Source: DAOTTX01 sp034437515
GTDB lineage: Bacteria > Chloroflexota > Anaerolineae > Aggregatilineales > Phototrophicaceae
Reading direction: 5' to 3'
DNA length: 64,000 nt
Assembly (NCBI GenBank): GCA_034437515.1
Contig: DAOTTX010000173.1
Location: 1 to 64,000 of the forward strand
Position numbers and translations under genes: made by a program. Under the pieces are notes generated by a model, which was not told where the DNA came from, did no database searches, and saw only the letters and a list, made by a program, of their open reading frames with translations. Positions 34,891 through 43,439 of this stretch are shown piece after piece (within the stretch, counting starts at the first letter, position 1; each line of letters begins with the position of its first letter).

Positions 34891-37716
34891 CTAACGGTTC
34901 CGGCGGTTGAAGAACCACTTATCCAGTTCCACACCGAGGAACGTAATCACACTCAGGCCGAAGCAGATCGCCAGTTCACTGGCGCTCAGCGCCACCGTGC
35001 CGAAGAAGTCCTGCGCAAATGGTACATAGATCAGCACCAATTGTAAGCCCATCGTCAGGCCGATAGCCCCCAGCATCGCCGGGTTGCTGAAGAACCCGAT
35101 CTTGAGGATCGATTCTTTCTCCGAACGGATCGCCAGCGCGTGCCCCATCTGGCTGAGGGTGAGCGTGGTGAAGATCATCGTGCCCCACACAGAGGGCATA
35201 ATGCCGCCTTCCGGCTGCGTCTCTGGCTGCGGCACCAGCACCACCACCACCAGCGTGATCGCGGCGATCAACATCCCGATGCGGATCAGATAGCCCCCCA
35301 GCCCACGCGCAAAGATGCCTTCGCTGGGGTCATGCGGCGGACGTTTCATCGCGTCCGGTTCGCCCTGTTCCACACCGAGCGCCAGCGCGGGCAGGCCGTC
35401 CGTCACCAGGTTCATCCACAAAATCTGGATGGTGTTGAGCGGCAGCGGCATCCCTAACAACTGCGTCAGGAACAACACCGTGACCTCACCGGTGTTGCTA
35501 GCGAGGATGTACTTGATGAACTTACGCACGTTGTCGTAGATGGTGCGGCCTTCCTCGGCGGCACTGACGATGGTGGCGAAGTTGTCGTCGATGATGACCA
35601 TTTCCGACGCTTCCTTGCTGACCGGCGTGCCGGTGATGCCCATCGCCACCCCAATGTCGGAGCGTTTCAGCGCCGGGGCGTCGTTTACACCATCACCGGT
35701 CATGGCGACCACTTCCCCCTGTTTTTGCAACGCCTGCACGATGCGTAGCTTATGCTCCGGTGAGACCCGCGCATAGACTGACACGTCCTTGACCGTCGCC
35801 AGTAAGTCGTCCTCACTCATCTTCTGGATGTCTTTACCGGTCATGATCTTGTCATCCCGCGTGATGTCCAGTTCGCGGGCGATGGCCTGTGCGGTCAGCG
35901 GATGGTCGCCGGTAATCATCACCGGGCGGATGCCGGCCGTGTGGCAGTCTTTGACCGCCTGCTTCACCTCGACACGCGGCGGGTCGATCATGCCGAACAT
36001 GCCGGTAAACACCAACCCATGCTCGACCGTCTCCGGGTTGACCGGCTCCGGTAGCGCATCCATCGGTTTAAAGGCCGCGCCCAGCACGCGCAGGCCGTTC
36101 GCCGCGAGCCGGTCGTTCTTCTCGATGACGCGCTCGCGCATCGCGTCCGTTATCGGTTGGATCGCGCCGTCTTCCCAGACGTAATCACATTTTTCCAGCA
36201 GGCCATCGACCGCGCCTTTTGTGAATGCGATGTAATCCATCTCACGCTTGATCAGCAAATCACGGATGATTTTGTCGCCGCCGCCTTCTGGTTTGTAGTC
36301 CTCGTTCATGTGCTGGTGGATGGTGGTCATCCGCTTACGCTCGGAGCTAAACGGCACTTCCGCGACACGCGGCAGCATCTCCTCCAATTCGGATTTCCAC
36401 ATGTCGAAGTGGGCAGCGGCGACCAGCAGCGCCCCCTCGGTGGGGTCGCCGAGCGCGTCGAGCGTCTCCTGACCGTCATCGGCTTTTTCCAGCAGGGCGT
36501 CGTTACACAGAGTTCCCGTCGCCAGCAGCAATGCCTCATTGGGCTTGGGCGTCTCCATGACCATATCGCCGCGCTGCGCACTGACCACATGCTTGCTGCG
36601 CTGGCTGACCTCGGTGATGTCGTGTGTGTACCCGGCGACGTCGATCACGGTTACCGTCATGCGGTTTTCGGTCAGCGTGCCAGTCTTATCTGAGCAGATG
36701 ACCGTCACTGAGCCGAGTGTCTCTACAGCGGGCAACTTGCGGATCAAAGCATTACGCTTGAGCATCCGCTGTGCGCCCAACGCCAGCGAGATCGTCACGA
36801 CCGCCGGCAAGCCTTCCGGCACGACCGCGACCGCAATCGCCACCGCCGCGAGAAAGACCTCGTTGAGTTCACCGCCGCGCACCAACCCCAAGATCGTCGC
36901 CAGCACGACGATGCCGATGGCGATGAAGAACAACGCCTGCCCAAGTTGGGCCATGCGTCGTTGCAGCGGGGTCTTCTCAGAATCAACGTCCTGGATAAGT
37001 TCGGCGATACGACCGAGTTGGGTATTCATGCCGGTCGAGGTGACGACCGCCACCCCGCGCCCGTAGGTGACGGAAGTGCTCATGTAAGCCATGTTATGCC
37101 GGTCACCGAGTGCGATGTCCTCACCGTGCAGGCTGCGTGTGGTCTTATCCACCGCGACGGACTCGCCGGTCAGCGCGGCCTCTTGCACTTGCAGGTTCGC
37201 CGCTTCCACCAGCCGTGCATCCGCCGGGACGATGCTGCCTGTTTCCAGCACGATGATGTCACCGGGGACGAGTTCGGACGGCGGCAGATCGCTGTTTTTT
37301 CCTTTGCGGCGCACGCGCACCGCTGGGGCCGCCATTTTCTTGAGCGCCGCCATGGCCTGTTCTGCGCGGTATTCCTGGCTGACGCCGAGCATCGCGTTCA
37401 GCACGACGATGGTCATGATGGCGATTACGCTTTTCGTCTCACCGAGAAAGGCTGAGACAACCGCGGCGGCGATCAACACCACCACCAGCGGATCAATCAA
37501 CTGCTCCCATAGGATGAGCAGGGGATTCTTCACACCTTTTTCGACCAGTTCGTTTGGCCCGTACTGGCTCTGGCGCTGGCTGATCTGGCTATCGTTTAGT
37601 CCTTCGGTCTGGTCAACTTGCAGCTTTTCCAGCACCGTATCGGTTTCCATCTTATGCCAGTCCGGGCTGCTGGCCTGTGTTTCCGCATCCTTCTGTTGTT
37701 GGACTGTGGTTGCCAT
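34891..37716 (-). CDS. Calcium-type P-type ATPase (P2A)
   Basis: An ATP-driven cation pump of the SERCA/PMCA-like bacterial group, about 940 residues. It has an N-terminal cation-ATPase domain (LQVDQTEGLNDSQISQRQSQ), an actuator with L-T-G-E-S, the M4 motif V-P-E-G-L-P-A-V-V, phosphorylation site D343 in SDKTGTLTE, the GDGVNDAP hinge, and a C-terminal cluster of membrane helices. VPEGLP in M4 fits the Ca2+ (or Ca2+/Mn2+) group. The start at 37716 (MATTVQQQ) is chosen because the upstream 58 codons read as non-coding. The nearest purine-rich ribosome site (GGAAGG) is further away than usual, so the start is not certain. It is divergent from biotin carboxylase. Confidence 0.92.
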   Translation of the reverse strand: MATTVQQQKDAETQASSPDWHKMETDTVLEKLQVDQTEGLNDSQISQRQSQYGPNELVEKGVKNPLLILWEQLIDPLVVVLIAAAVVSAFLGETKSVIAIMTIVVLNAMLGVSQEYRAEQAMAALKKMAAPAVRVRRKGKNSDLPPSELVPGDIIVLETGSIVPADARLVEAANLQVQEAALTGESVAVDKTTRSLHGEDIALGDRHNMAYMSTSVTYGRGVAVVTSTGMNTQLGRIAELIQDVDSEKTPLQRRMAQLGQALFFIAIGIVVLATILGLVRGGELNEVFLAAVAIAVAVVPEGLPAVVTISLALGAQRMLKRNALIRKLPAVETLGSVTVICSDKTGTLTENRMTVTVIDVAGYTHDITEVSQRSKHVVSAQRGDMVMETPKPNEALLLATGTLCNDALLEKADDGQETLDALGDPTEGALLVAAAHFDMWKSELEEMLPRVAEVPFSSERKRMTTIHQHMNEDYKPEGGGDKIIRDLLIKREMDYIAFTKGAVDGLLEKCDYVWEDGAIQPITDAMRERVIEKNDRLAANGLRVLGAAFKPMDALPEPVNPETVEHGLVFTGMFGMIDPPRVEVKQAVKDCHTAGIRPVMITGDHPLTAQAIARELDITRDDKIMTGKDIQKMSEDDLLATVKDVSVYARVSPEHKLRIVQALQKQGEVVAMTGDGVNDAPALKRSDIGVAMGITGTPVSKEASEMVIIDDNFATIVSAAEEGRTIYDNVRKFIKYILASNTGEVTVLFLTQLLGMPLPLNTIQILWMNLVTDGLPALALGVEQGEPDAMKRPPHDPSEGIFARGLGGYLIRIGMLIAAITLVVVVLVPQPETQPEGGIMPSVWGTMIFTTLTLSQMGHALAIRSEKESILKIGFFSNPAMLGAIGLTMGLQLVLIYVPFAQDFFGTVALSASELAICFGLSVITFLGVELDKWFFNRRNR

Positions 37717-37904
37717 GAGGATGTAGCTATCCTTCCGACTTGTTTGACAAATTAAAAATCGGCGTGATTCGCCGCGCCGATCTGGTTGACTTGTGATTAT
37801 GTTCAGCATGATGATTATAATGACCCGTTTCTGCACGTTTCCCCCCCAAAAGTAGGGGGTTTTTCGGTATAATCTTAAGTATGTGCGCAAACGCTATGCT
37901 GCAC

Positions 37905-37934
37905 TTTACGCACCAATGCGTTAAGGTGTATAGT
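37905..37934 (+). promoter_or_regulatory. Possible promoter of the biotin carboxylase gene
   Basis: TTTACG (37905-37910), an 18-bp spacer and TATAGT (37929-37934) lie 33 bp before the start at 37967. Upstream, a C7/G5 hairpin followed by TTTTT (about 37841-37864) resembles a terminator within this divergent region. Confidence 0.4.
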
Positions 37935-37966
37935 ACACATAGAATCGCAGAGAAACTAAGTGTACG

Positions 37967-39499
37967 ATGACAACTCCATTAAAACTTAAAAAATGTTTGA
38001 TTGCCAACCGGGGCGAGATTGCCGCCCGTGTCATTTACGCCTGCCGCGAACTCGGCCTGCGCACGGTCGCCGTCTATAGCCGACCGGACGCCAACGCCCG
38101 GCACGTCCACATGGCGGATGAAGCTTACCCCATCGGTGAGGCGGCGGCGAGCGCCAGTTACCTCAACCATGATACGTTGATCGAGACCGCGCTGGCAAGT
38201 GATTGTGACTGTGTGCATCCTGGTTATGGCTTCCTGTCGGAGTCGCCGGAATTCGCCCAGCGAGTGCTCGACGCTGGTTTGACGTGGGTCGGCCCCGCCC
38301 CGGCGACCATCCGCAAGATGGGCGTCAAAACCGAGGCTCGTGCGTTGATGCAAGCCGCCGGGGTGCCACTCGTCCCCGGTTATCAACCCGACGATGTGGA
38401 CGCCGCCGTTGATGACGCGACCTTTCTCACGCAAGCCGACCGCATCGGCTACCCGGTGATGGTCAAAGCGGCGGGGGGGGGCGGCGGCAAGGGCATTCGT
38501 GTGGTGCGCAGCGCCGGTGATCTACCGGATGCAGTGGCGGCGGCACGGCGCGAGGCACAGAACGCCTTCGGCGATCCACGTGTGTTTCTGGAGAAATTCA
38601 TCGAGTCCGCCCGACACATCGAGGTGCAAATCATCGCGGATACACACGGCAACACGCTGCACCTCTACGAACGGGAATGCAGTGTGCAACGTCGCCATCA
38701 GAAGATCATCGAGGAGACGCCATCGCCCACGCTGGACGCCACCGCACGCGCCACCATCTGTGCGGCGGCGGTCGATGCGGCACGCGCGGTCGATTACGTC
38801 AACGCCGGGACGGTCGAGTTCATCGCCACCACCGACGGTGAATTCTATTTTCTCGAAATGAACACCCGCTTGCAGGTCGAGCATCCGGTGACCGAGCTGG
38901 TCACGGGGGTGGATCTGGTCAAGCTGCAATTACAGGTTGCCGCCGGGGAGCGATTGCCGTTCGCGCAGGATGAGATTCACCAGCAAGGGCACGCCATCGA
39001 GTGCCGCGTCTACGCCGAGGACGCGCATAACAACTTCCTCCCGGCGACCGGCACCGTGCAGACCTTTCTGCCGCCAAGTGGCCCCGGTGTGCGCGTGGAT
39101 GCCGGGGTGCAATCCGGCGATGCCATCACCATCCACTATGATCCGATGGTCGCCAAGATCATCACGCACGACCGCACACGCACCGGCGCGATCCAGCGGA
39201 TGCGGCGAGCATTACGTGAAACGATATTATTAGGCACGATAACAAACATTGATTTTCTGCTGTCTCTGTTAGATAATGCAGACTTCGTCGCGGGTGGGGT
39301 CGATACCAATTACGTCGATCAACATCTGCACGCGCTGTTACCATCGGAACCTGTCGAGATCCCGCCCGCCACGTTAATTGCACTGGCACTGAGCGAACAA
39401 GCCTCATCGACGCAAGCCGAGGCGAGCAGCGACGACGGCGACAGACATTCCCCGTGGGGGCGCGGCGATAGTTTCCGCATGGTAGGACGCACGAATTAA
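37967..39499 (+). CDS. accC: Biotin carboxylase subunit of acyl-CoA carboxylase
   Basis: ATP-dependent carboxylation of biotin on the carrier protein, the first half-reaction of acetyl- or propionyl-CoA carboxylase. It has the N-terminal fold KKCLIANRGEIAARVIYACR, the ATP-grasp glycine loop KAAGGGGGKGIRVV, ECSVQRRHQK, and E-M-N-T-R-L-Q-V-E-H-P-V-T-E. At 510 residues it is longer than stand-alone AccC (about 450). The extra C-terminus ends in SPWGRGDSFRMVGRTN, which resembles the segment that follows biotin carboxylase in multidomain alpha subunits, but no biotin carrier domain follows. Carrier and transferase genes must lie elsewhere. A 9-G run at 38473-38481 encodes the glycine loop. Confidence 0.9.
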   Translation: MTTPLKLKKCLIANRGEIAARVIYACRELGLRTVAVYSRPDANARHVHMADEAYPIGEAAASASYLNHDTLIETALASDCDCVHPGYGFLSESPEFAQRVLDAGLTWVGPAPATIRKMGVKTEARALMQAAGVPLVPGYQPDDVDAAVDDATFLTQADRIGYPVMVKAAGGGGGKGIRVVRSAGDLPDAVAAARREAQNAFGDPRVFLEKFIESARHIEVQIIADTHGNTLHLYERECSVQRRHQKIIEETPSPTLDATARATICAAAVDAARAVDYVNAGTVEFIATTDGEFYFLEMNTRLQVEHPVTELVTGVDLVKLQLQVAAGERLPFAQDEIHQQGHAIECRVYAEDAHNNFLPATGTVQTFLPPSGPGVRVDAGVQSGDAITIHYDPMVAKIITHDRTRTGAIQRMRRALRETILLGTITNIDFLLSLLDNADFVAGGVDTNYVDQHLHALLPSEPVEIPPATLIALALSEQASSTQAEASSDDGDRHSPWGRGDSFRMVGRTN

Positions 39500-39581
39500 T
39501 TGAACCTCAACGTTCGCAACAATACTTTGGGGTTACGCTGACTATAAAATGAGCTATAGCAACTGTGGAGTAACATCTGAT

Positions 39582-39992
39582 ATGCCAACCTGGATGGTTG
39601 TCGAGGACGAACCTGATCTCTACCAGATGATTCTGGCGATGTATGAGGCCATCGGCATCGGTGGTGTGGCCTTCGTCACTGGCGAAGACGCGATCGAGTG
39701 GATCGAAGAAGTCGAAGCGGGGCATCGGGAGGACGAAGTCCCCGAACTCGCGCTGATCGACATTCGACTGCCGGGGCGCATCTCCGGTGATCGGATCGGC
39801 GCACGCATCCGCGAAAGCCCGAACCTGCGCAACACCGCCATCGTCTTGATGACGGCCTATCGCCTTTCACCGGAGGACGAACGCTATTTGATCGAAAACG
39901 CGCAGGCCGATCTGCTGTTGCATAAGCCCCTGCCGCGTCTGCCGGAACTCCGGCGCATCCTGTTCGAGTTGGTGGATGCCCGCGCCATGTAA
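39582..39992 (+). CDS. Single-domain response regulator
   Basis: A receiver of 136 residues without an output domain: E8-D9 pair, D60 phospho-acceptor (LALIDIRLPG), T in LMTAY, and K-P in LLLHKPLP. The loop before strand 3 is longer than usual (VEAGHREDEVPE). ATG at 39582 with GTGGAG 11 nt upstream is preferred to the in-frame ATG at 39549. It lies alone between accC and the glycyl-tRNA synthetase gene, so it is an orphan receiver. A partner kinase cannot be named. Confidence 0.88.
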   Translation: MPTWMVVEDEPDLYQMILAMYEAIGIGGVAFVTGEDAIEWIEEVEAGHREDEVPELALIDIRLPGRISGDRIGARIRESPNLRNTAIVLMTAYRLSPEDERYLIENAQADLLLHKPLPRLPELRRILFELVDARAM

Positions 39993-40034
39993 ATCATTTG
40001 CTGACCGCCACTCGATAAACCCTGCATCCGCCCC

Positions 40035-40040
40035 TATAAT
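40035..40040 (+). promoter_or_regulatory. Possible -10 box of glyQS
   Basis: TATAAT, 42 bp before the glyQS start. No good -35 element is visible. Confidence 0.35.
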
Positions 40041-40081
40041 GAGCGCATTGTGAACGACAACACACGAACTCAGGACGGAAC

Positions 40082-43000
40082 ATGGCGAAACCACTCACCT
40101 TCCAACAGGTTATTTTAAAGCTGCATAATTACTGGTCAGACCAGGGCTGCGTCATCTGGGAGCCGTACAACGTGCAGGTCGGCGCGGGGACGAACAACCC
40201 GGCGACTCTGCTCCGTGTGCTGGGGCCGGAACCCTGGCGCGTGGCCTATGTAGAGCCGACCGTGCGCCCGGATGACGGTCGCTTTGGGGAAAACCCCAAC
40301 CGGATGCAGAAATATTATCAATATCAGGTGATCCTCAAGCCTGACCCCGGCAACCCGCAAGAACTCTACCTGAAATCGCTGGAAGCCCTGGGCATTAACC
40401 CCCGTGAGCATGACATCCGCTTCGTGGAGGACAACTGGCAATCCCCCGGCCTGGGTGCGTGGGGCCTGGGCTGGGAGGTCTGGTTAGACGGCCAGGAGAT
40501 CACACAGTACACGTACTTCCAGCAGGCCGGCGGCCTGGAACTCGACCCGGTCTCCGTTGAGATCACCTACGGGATTGAGCGCATCGTCCTCGCGCTGCAA
40601 GGCAAGGAATCCGCCTGGGAGATCGACTGGATGGACGGCGGCCTGACCTACGCCGACATGATGCTGCAAGAGGAAATCGAACACTGCCGTTATTATTTTG
40701 ACATCGCCGACGTGGACGCGCTCAAACAGGTCTACGACACGTATGAGAGCGAACACCACCGCGCACTAGAAGGTGACGCGCTTATTTCCGCGTATGATTA
40801 CGTTCTCAAGTGCAGCCATTTGTTCAACGTGTTGGATACACGCGGCGCGATTGGTGTCACCGAACGGGCGACCTACTTCCGGCGGATGCGTGACATGACG
40901 CGCAACATCGCCCGCACTTACAGCGAACAACGCGAGGCGATGGGGCATCCGCTGCTGCGCTTGCAAGACCAATGGTCCGCCCCCACCTCACAGCAGGTCA
41001 GCGAGAACGTCACCCGGCAGCATCCCCCGGAAGAAGCCGCCGATGTGCTGCTTGAAATCGGCGTGGAGGAACTGCCCGCCGCTGACGTCACCGCCGCGCA
41101 AGAACAACTCACCACGGCAGCGGTGACCCTGTTCGACGACCTGCGCTTAACGTATGAGTCCGTCCATGTCTACGCCACACCGCGCCGGTTGGTACTGCAC
41201 GCGGAAAAGGTCGCGCCCAAACAGCCCAATCAAGAAACAGTCGAGAAAGGCCCGCCCGCCAATCGCGCCTTCGACGACGACGGTAACCCGACCAAAGCCG
41301 CGCAGGGGTTCGCTCGTGGCAAGGGGGTTGATGTCGAGGCGCTGCGCGTCGAGGAAATCGACGGCGGCGAGTACGTGGTCGCAACCGTGTTTACCGAAGG
41401 CCGCTACACCGTCGATGTGCTGGAAGAAGCCCTGCCCGACCTCATCGACGGCATTAAGTTCGGGCGTTCCATGCGCTGGAACGCGAGCAACATCACCTTC
41501 TCCCGGCCTATCCGCTGGATCGTGGCGCTGTTCGGCAACGCGGTGATCCCGTTCGAGTACGCCGGGGTAGTCAGCAGCAACGTGACACGCGGCCTGCGTC
41601 CGTATGGGTCGCTGCCGCACCCGGTCGGCGAACCGCTGGATTACCTCGATTCGATGGGCAAGCAGAACATCTACCTCGATTACGGTGAACGTCGTGCCGC
41701 TATCATCGAGCAGGTGAACGCACTTGCGGATGAGATCGGTGGGAGCGTGCCGGACGACCCCGGTCTGCTGGACGAGGTGACCAATCTGGTCGAGGCACCC
41801 ACCGCGCTACGTGGCAGCTTCAGCGCGGACTATCTGGATTTGCCGCGTGATGTGCTGGTCACGGTGATGCGCAAGCACCAACGCTACTTCCCGGTCGAGG
41901 ATGAAACCGGCGCGTTGATGCCTTATTTCATCACCGTGCGCAACGGTGACGATCAATATCTCGACAAGGTCATCGCTGGCAACGAACACGTCATCCGTGC
42001 CCGGTTTGCCGATGCCAAGTTCTTCTATGACGACGACATCAAAAAGCCGCTGGCGGAGTATCTGCCCCGGTTGGATACGCTGACGTTCGAGGAAACGCTC
42101 GGTTCCATGCTGGCGAAGAACCAGCGCGTGACGCAGTTCGTCCCGCAGATAGGCGATCTGCTCGACATCGACAAGACGGATATCGCTGTCGCCGAACGTG
42201 CCGCGCACATCGCCAAAGCCGACCTCGCCACACAGATGGTTGTAGAGATGACCTCGTTGCAAGGGATCATGGGGCGAGAATACGCTCAGCGCGAAGGCCA
42301 GCCGGAAGCGGTCGCGGTCGCTATCGCCGAGCACTGGCAGCCGCGCAACGCCGGCGACACCCTCCCGGCGACCATGCCCGGTACGCTGCTGGCACTCGCC
42401 GACCGGCTGGATAGCCTGGTCGGGTTGATCGCTGCCGGGCACGCGCCCAAATCCACCGCCGACCCCTACGGCTTGCGCCGGGCCGCGCTGGGCATCATCG
42501 AGATTTTGACCGCCAAACAACTCGATGTTGACCTGACCTACGCGGTCGAACTCGCTGCTGCTAACCAGCCGGTCGAGGTCAGCCGGGAGGCGCAGGCGCA
42601 GGTGCTAGATTTCATCGCCGGGCGGTTGCGTGTGTGGTTGGGCGATCAGGGCTTCGCCGCCGATGTGGTCAACGCCGTCATCGCGGAGCAAGCCACCAAC
42701 CCGCATCGTGCGTTCGTCGGTGTGGCGCAGCTCGAAGCGTGGGTTTCACGCGAGGATTGGGAAAACATCCTCGACAGCTTCGCGCGCTGCGTGCGTATCA
42801 CCCGCGCTGTGGATGCCACGCATGAGATCGACACCGCGCTGTTCGAGCAACCAGAAGAAACCGCGCTGTTCGACGCCTACGAAACGGCGGCGGTCAAGCT
42901 AGGGGTGCGCACGGACGAGGGCGGCGGCAACGTCGATGACTTCCTGACGTGCTTTGCACCGATGGTGCCCGCTGTGACCGCCTTCTTCGATAACGTGCTG

Positions 43001-43108
43001 GTCAACGCGGAAGACGAGGCCGTCCGGCAGAACCGGCTCGGTCTGCTGCAAGCCATCAGCGGGATGCAGCGCACCCGCGCCGACCTGAGTCAACTGGATA
43101 ATTTCTAG
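40082..43108 (+). CDS. glyQS: Glycyl-tRNA synthetase, fused alpha and beta subunits
   Basis: Charges tRNA-Gly. Residues about 1-290 are the complete catalytic alpha subunit (TFQQVILKLHNYWSDQGC, AYVEPTVRPDDGRFGENPNR, QQAGGLELDPVSVEITYGIE). After a short linker (about 290-320) the beta subunit follows (LLEIGVEELPAADV, RALRPYGSLPHP-like region, MRKHQRYFP, an HD-like core and a C-terminal anticodon-binding part), 1008 residues in one frame. Most bacteria encode these as separate glyQ and glyS genes; a single chain is known from chlamydiae and some other groups. The gene is followed by the palindromic repeat at 43147. Confidence 0.95.
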   Translation: MAKPLTFQQVILKLHNYWSDQGCVIWEPYNVQVGAGTNNPATLLRVLGPEPWRVAYVEPTVRPDDGRFGENPNRMQKYYQYQVILKPDPGNPQELYLKSLEALGINPREHDIRFVEDNWQSPGLGAWGLGWEVWLDGQEITQYTYFQQAGGLELDPVSVEITYGIERIVLALQGKESAWEIDWMDGGLTYADMMLQEEIEHCRYYFDIADVDALKQVYDTYESEHHRALEGDALISAYDYVLKCSHLFNVLDTRGAIGVTERATYFRRMRDMTRNIARTYSEQREAMGHPLLRLQDQWSAPTSQQVSENVTRQHPPEEAADVLLEIGVEELPAADVTAAQEQLTTAAVTLFDDLRLTYESVHVYATPRRLVLHAEKVAPKQPNQETVEKGPPANRAFDDDGNPTKAAQGFARGKGVDVEALRVEEIDGGEYVVATVFTEGRYTVDVLEEALPDLIDGIKFGRSMRWNASNITFSRPIRWIVALFGNAVIPFEYAGVVSSNVTRGLRPYGSLPHPVGEPLDYLDSMGKQNIYLDYGERRAAIIEQVNALADEIGGSVPDDPGLLDEVTNLVEAPTALRGSFSADYLDLPRDVLVTVMRKHQRYFPVEDETGALMPYFITVRNGDDQYLDKVIAGNEHVIRARFADAKFFYDDDIKKPLAEYLPRLDTLTFEETLGSMLAKNQRVTQFVPQIGDLLDIDKTDIAVAERAAHIAKADLATQMVVEMTSLQGIMGREYAQREGQPEAVAVAIAEHWQPRNAGDTLPATMPGTLLALADRLDSLVGLIAAGHAPKSTADPYGLRRAALGIIEILTAKQLDVDLTYAVELAAANQPVEVSREAQAQVLDFIAGRLRVWLGDQGFAADVVNAVIAEQATNPHRAFVGVAQLEAWVSREDWENILDSFARCVRITRAVDATHEIDTALFEQPEETALFDAYETAAVKLGVRTDEGGGNVDDFLTCFAPMVPAVTAFFDNVLVNAEDEAVRQNRLGLLQAISGMQRTRADLSQLDNF

Positions 43109-43439
43109 GGCAAGAACACGCTGAGTTTGCATGGTCGCTTTTGCCCCCTCACCCCTGCTCGCTAGGTTCGCAAGGGGTGAGGTTAGGCTCACAACAATAC
43201 ATATGATTTGACTCCACCAAAACGTTGGAACCAGCACCTTTACGACGCGTTAACTGGCTGACGCGAATGAACATGTGCCCCTTCCAGTGGGCAAGCAAAC
43301 TGTCGCTGCCCCGACGACGATCATGTGATGAAAGTTTACGCCGTTCGGCGGGCGTAGCGTAAGCGTTGCTATACGTGTTTGGGCAATCCTGATAGAATGA
43401 GGACATCATGAAGATCGTTTTAATTGGAGAAGCCCCCTG
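43109..43439. other. 331-bp intergenic region
   Basis: It contains the CTCACCCC palindrome (43147-43182) but no gene. A 150-codon minus-strand frame here runs into the start of the PBP gene and is a shadow. GGAGAAG just before 43440 is the PBP ribosome site. Confidence 0.5.
43147..43182. repeat. Palindromic CTCACCCC repeat after glyQS
   Basis: CCTCACCCCT (43147-43156) and AGGGGTGAGG (43173-43182) form a perfect 10-bp stem over a 16-nt loop. It lacks a T-run, so it is not a classic terminator. It belongs with the copies at 34779 and 58274. Confidence 0.75.

Noticed and set aside
42630..42902. Short frames within glyQS
   Set aside because: Shadows of the beta-subunit reading frame.
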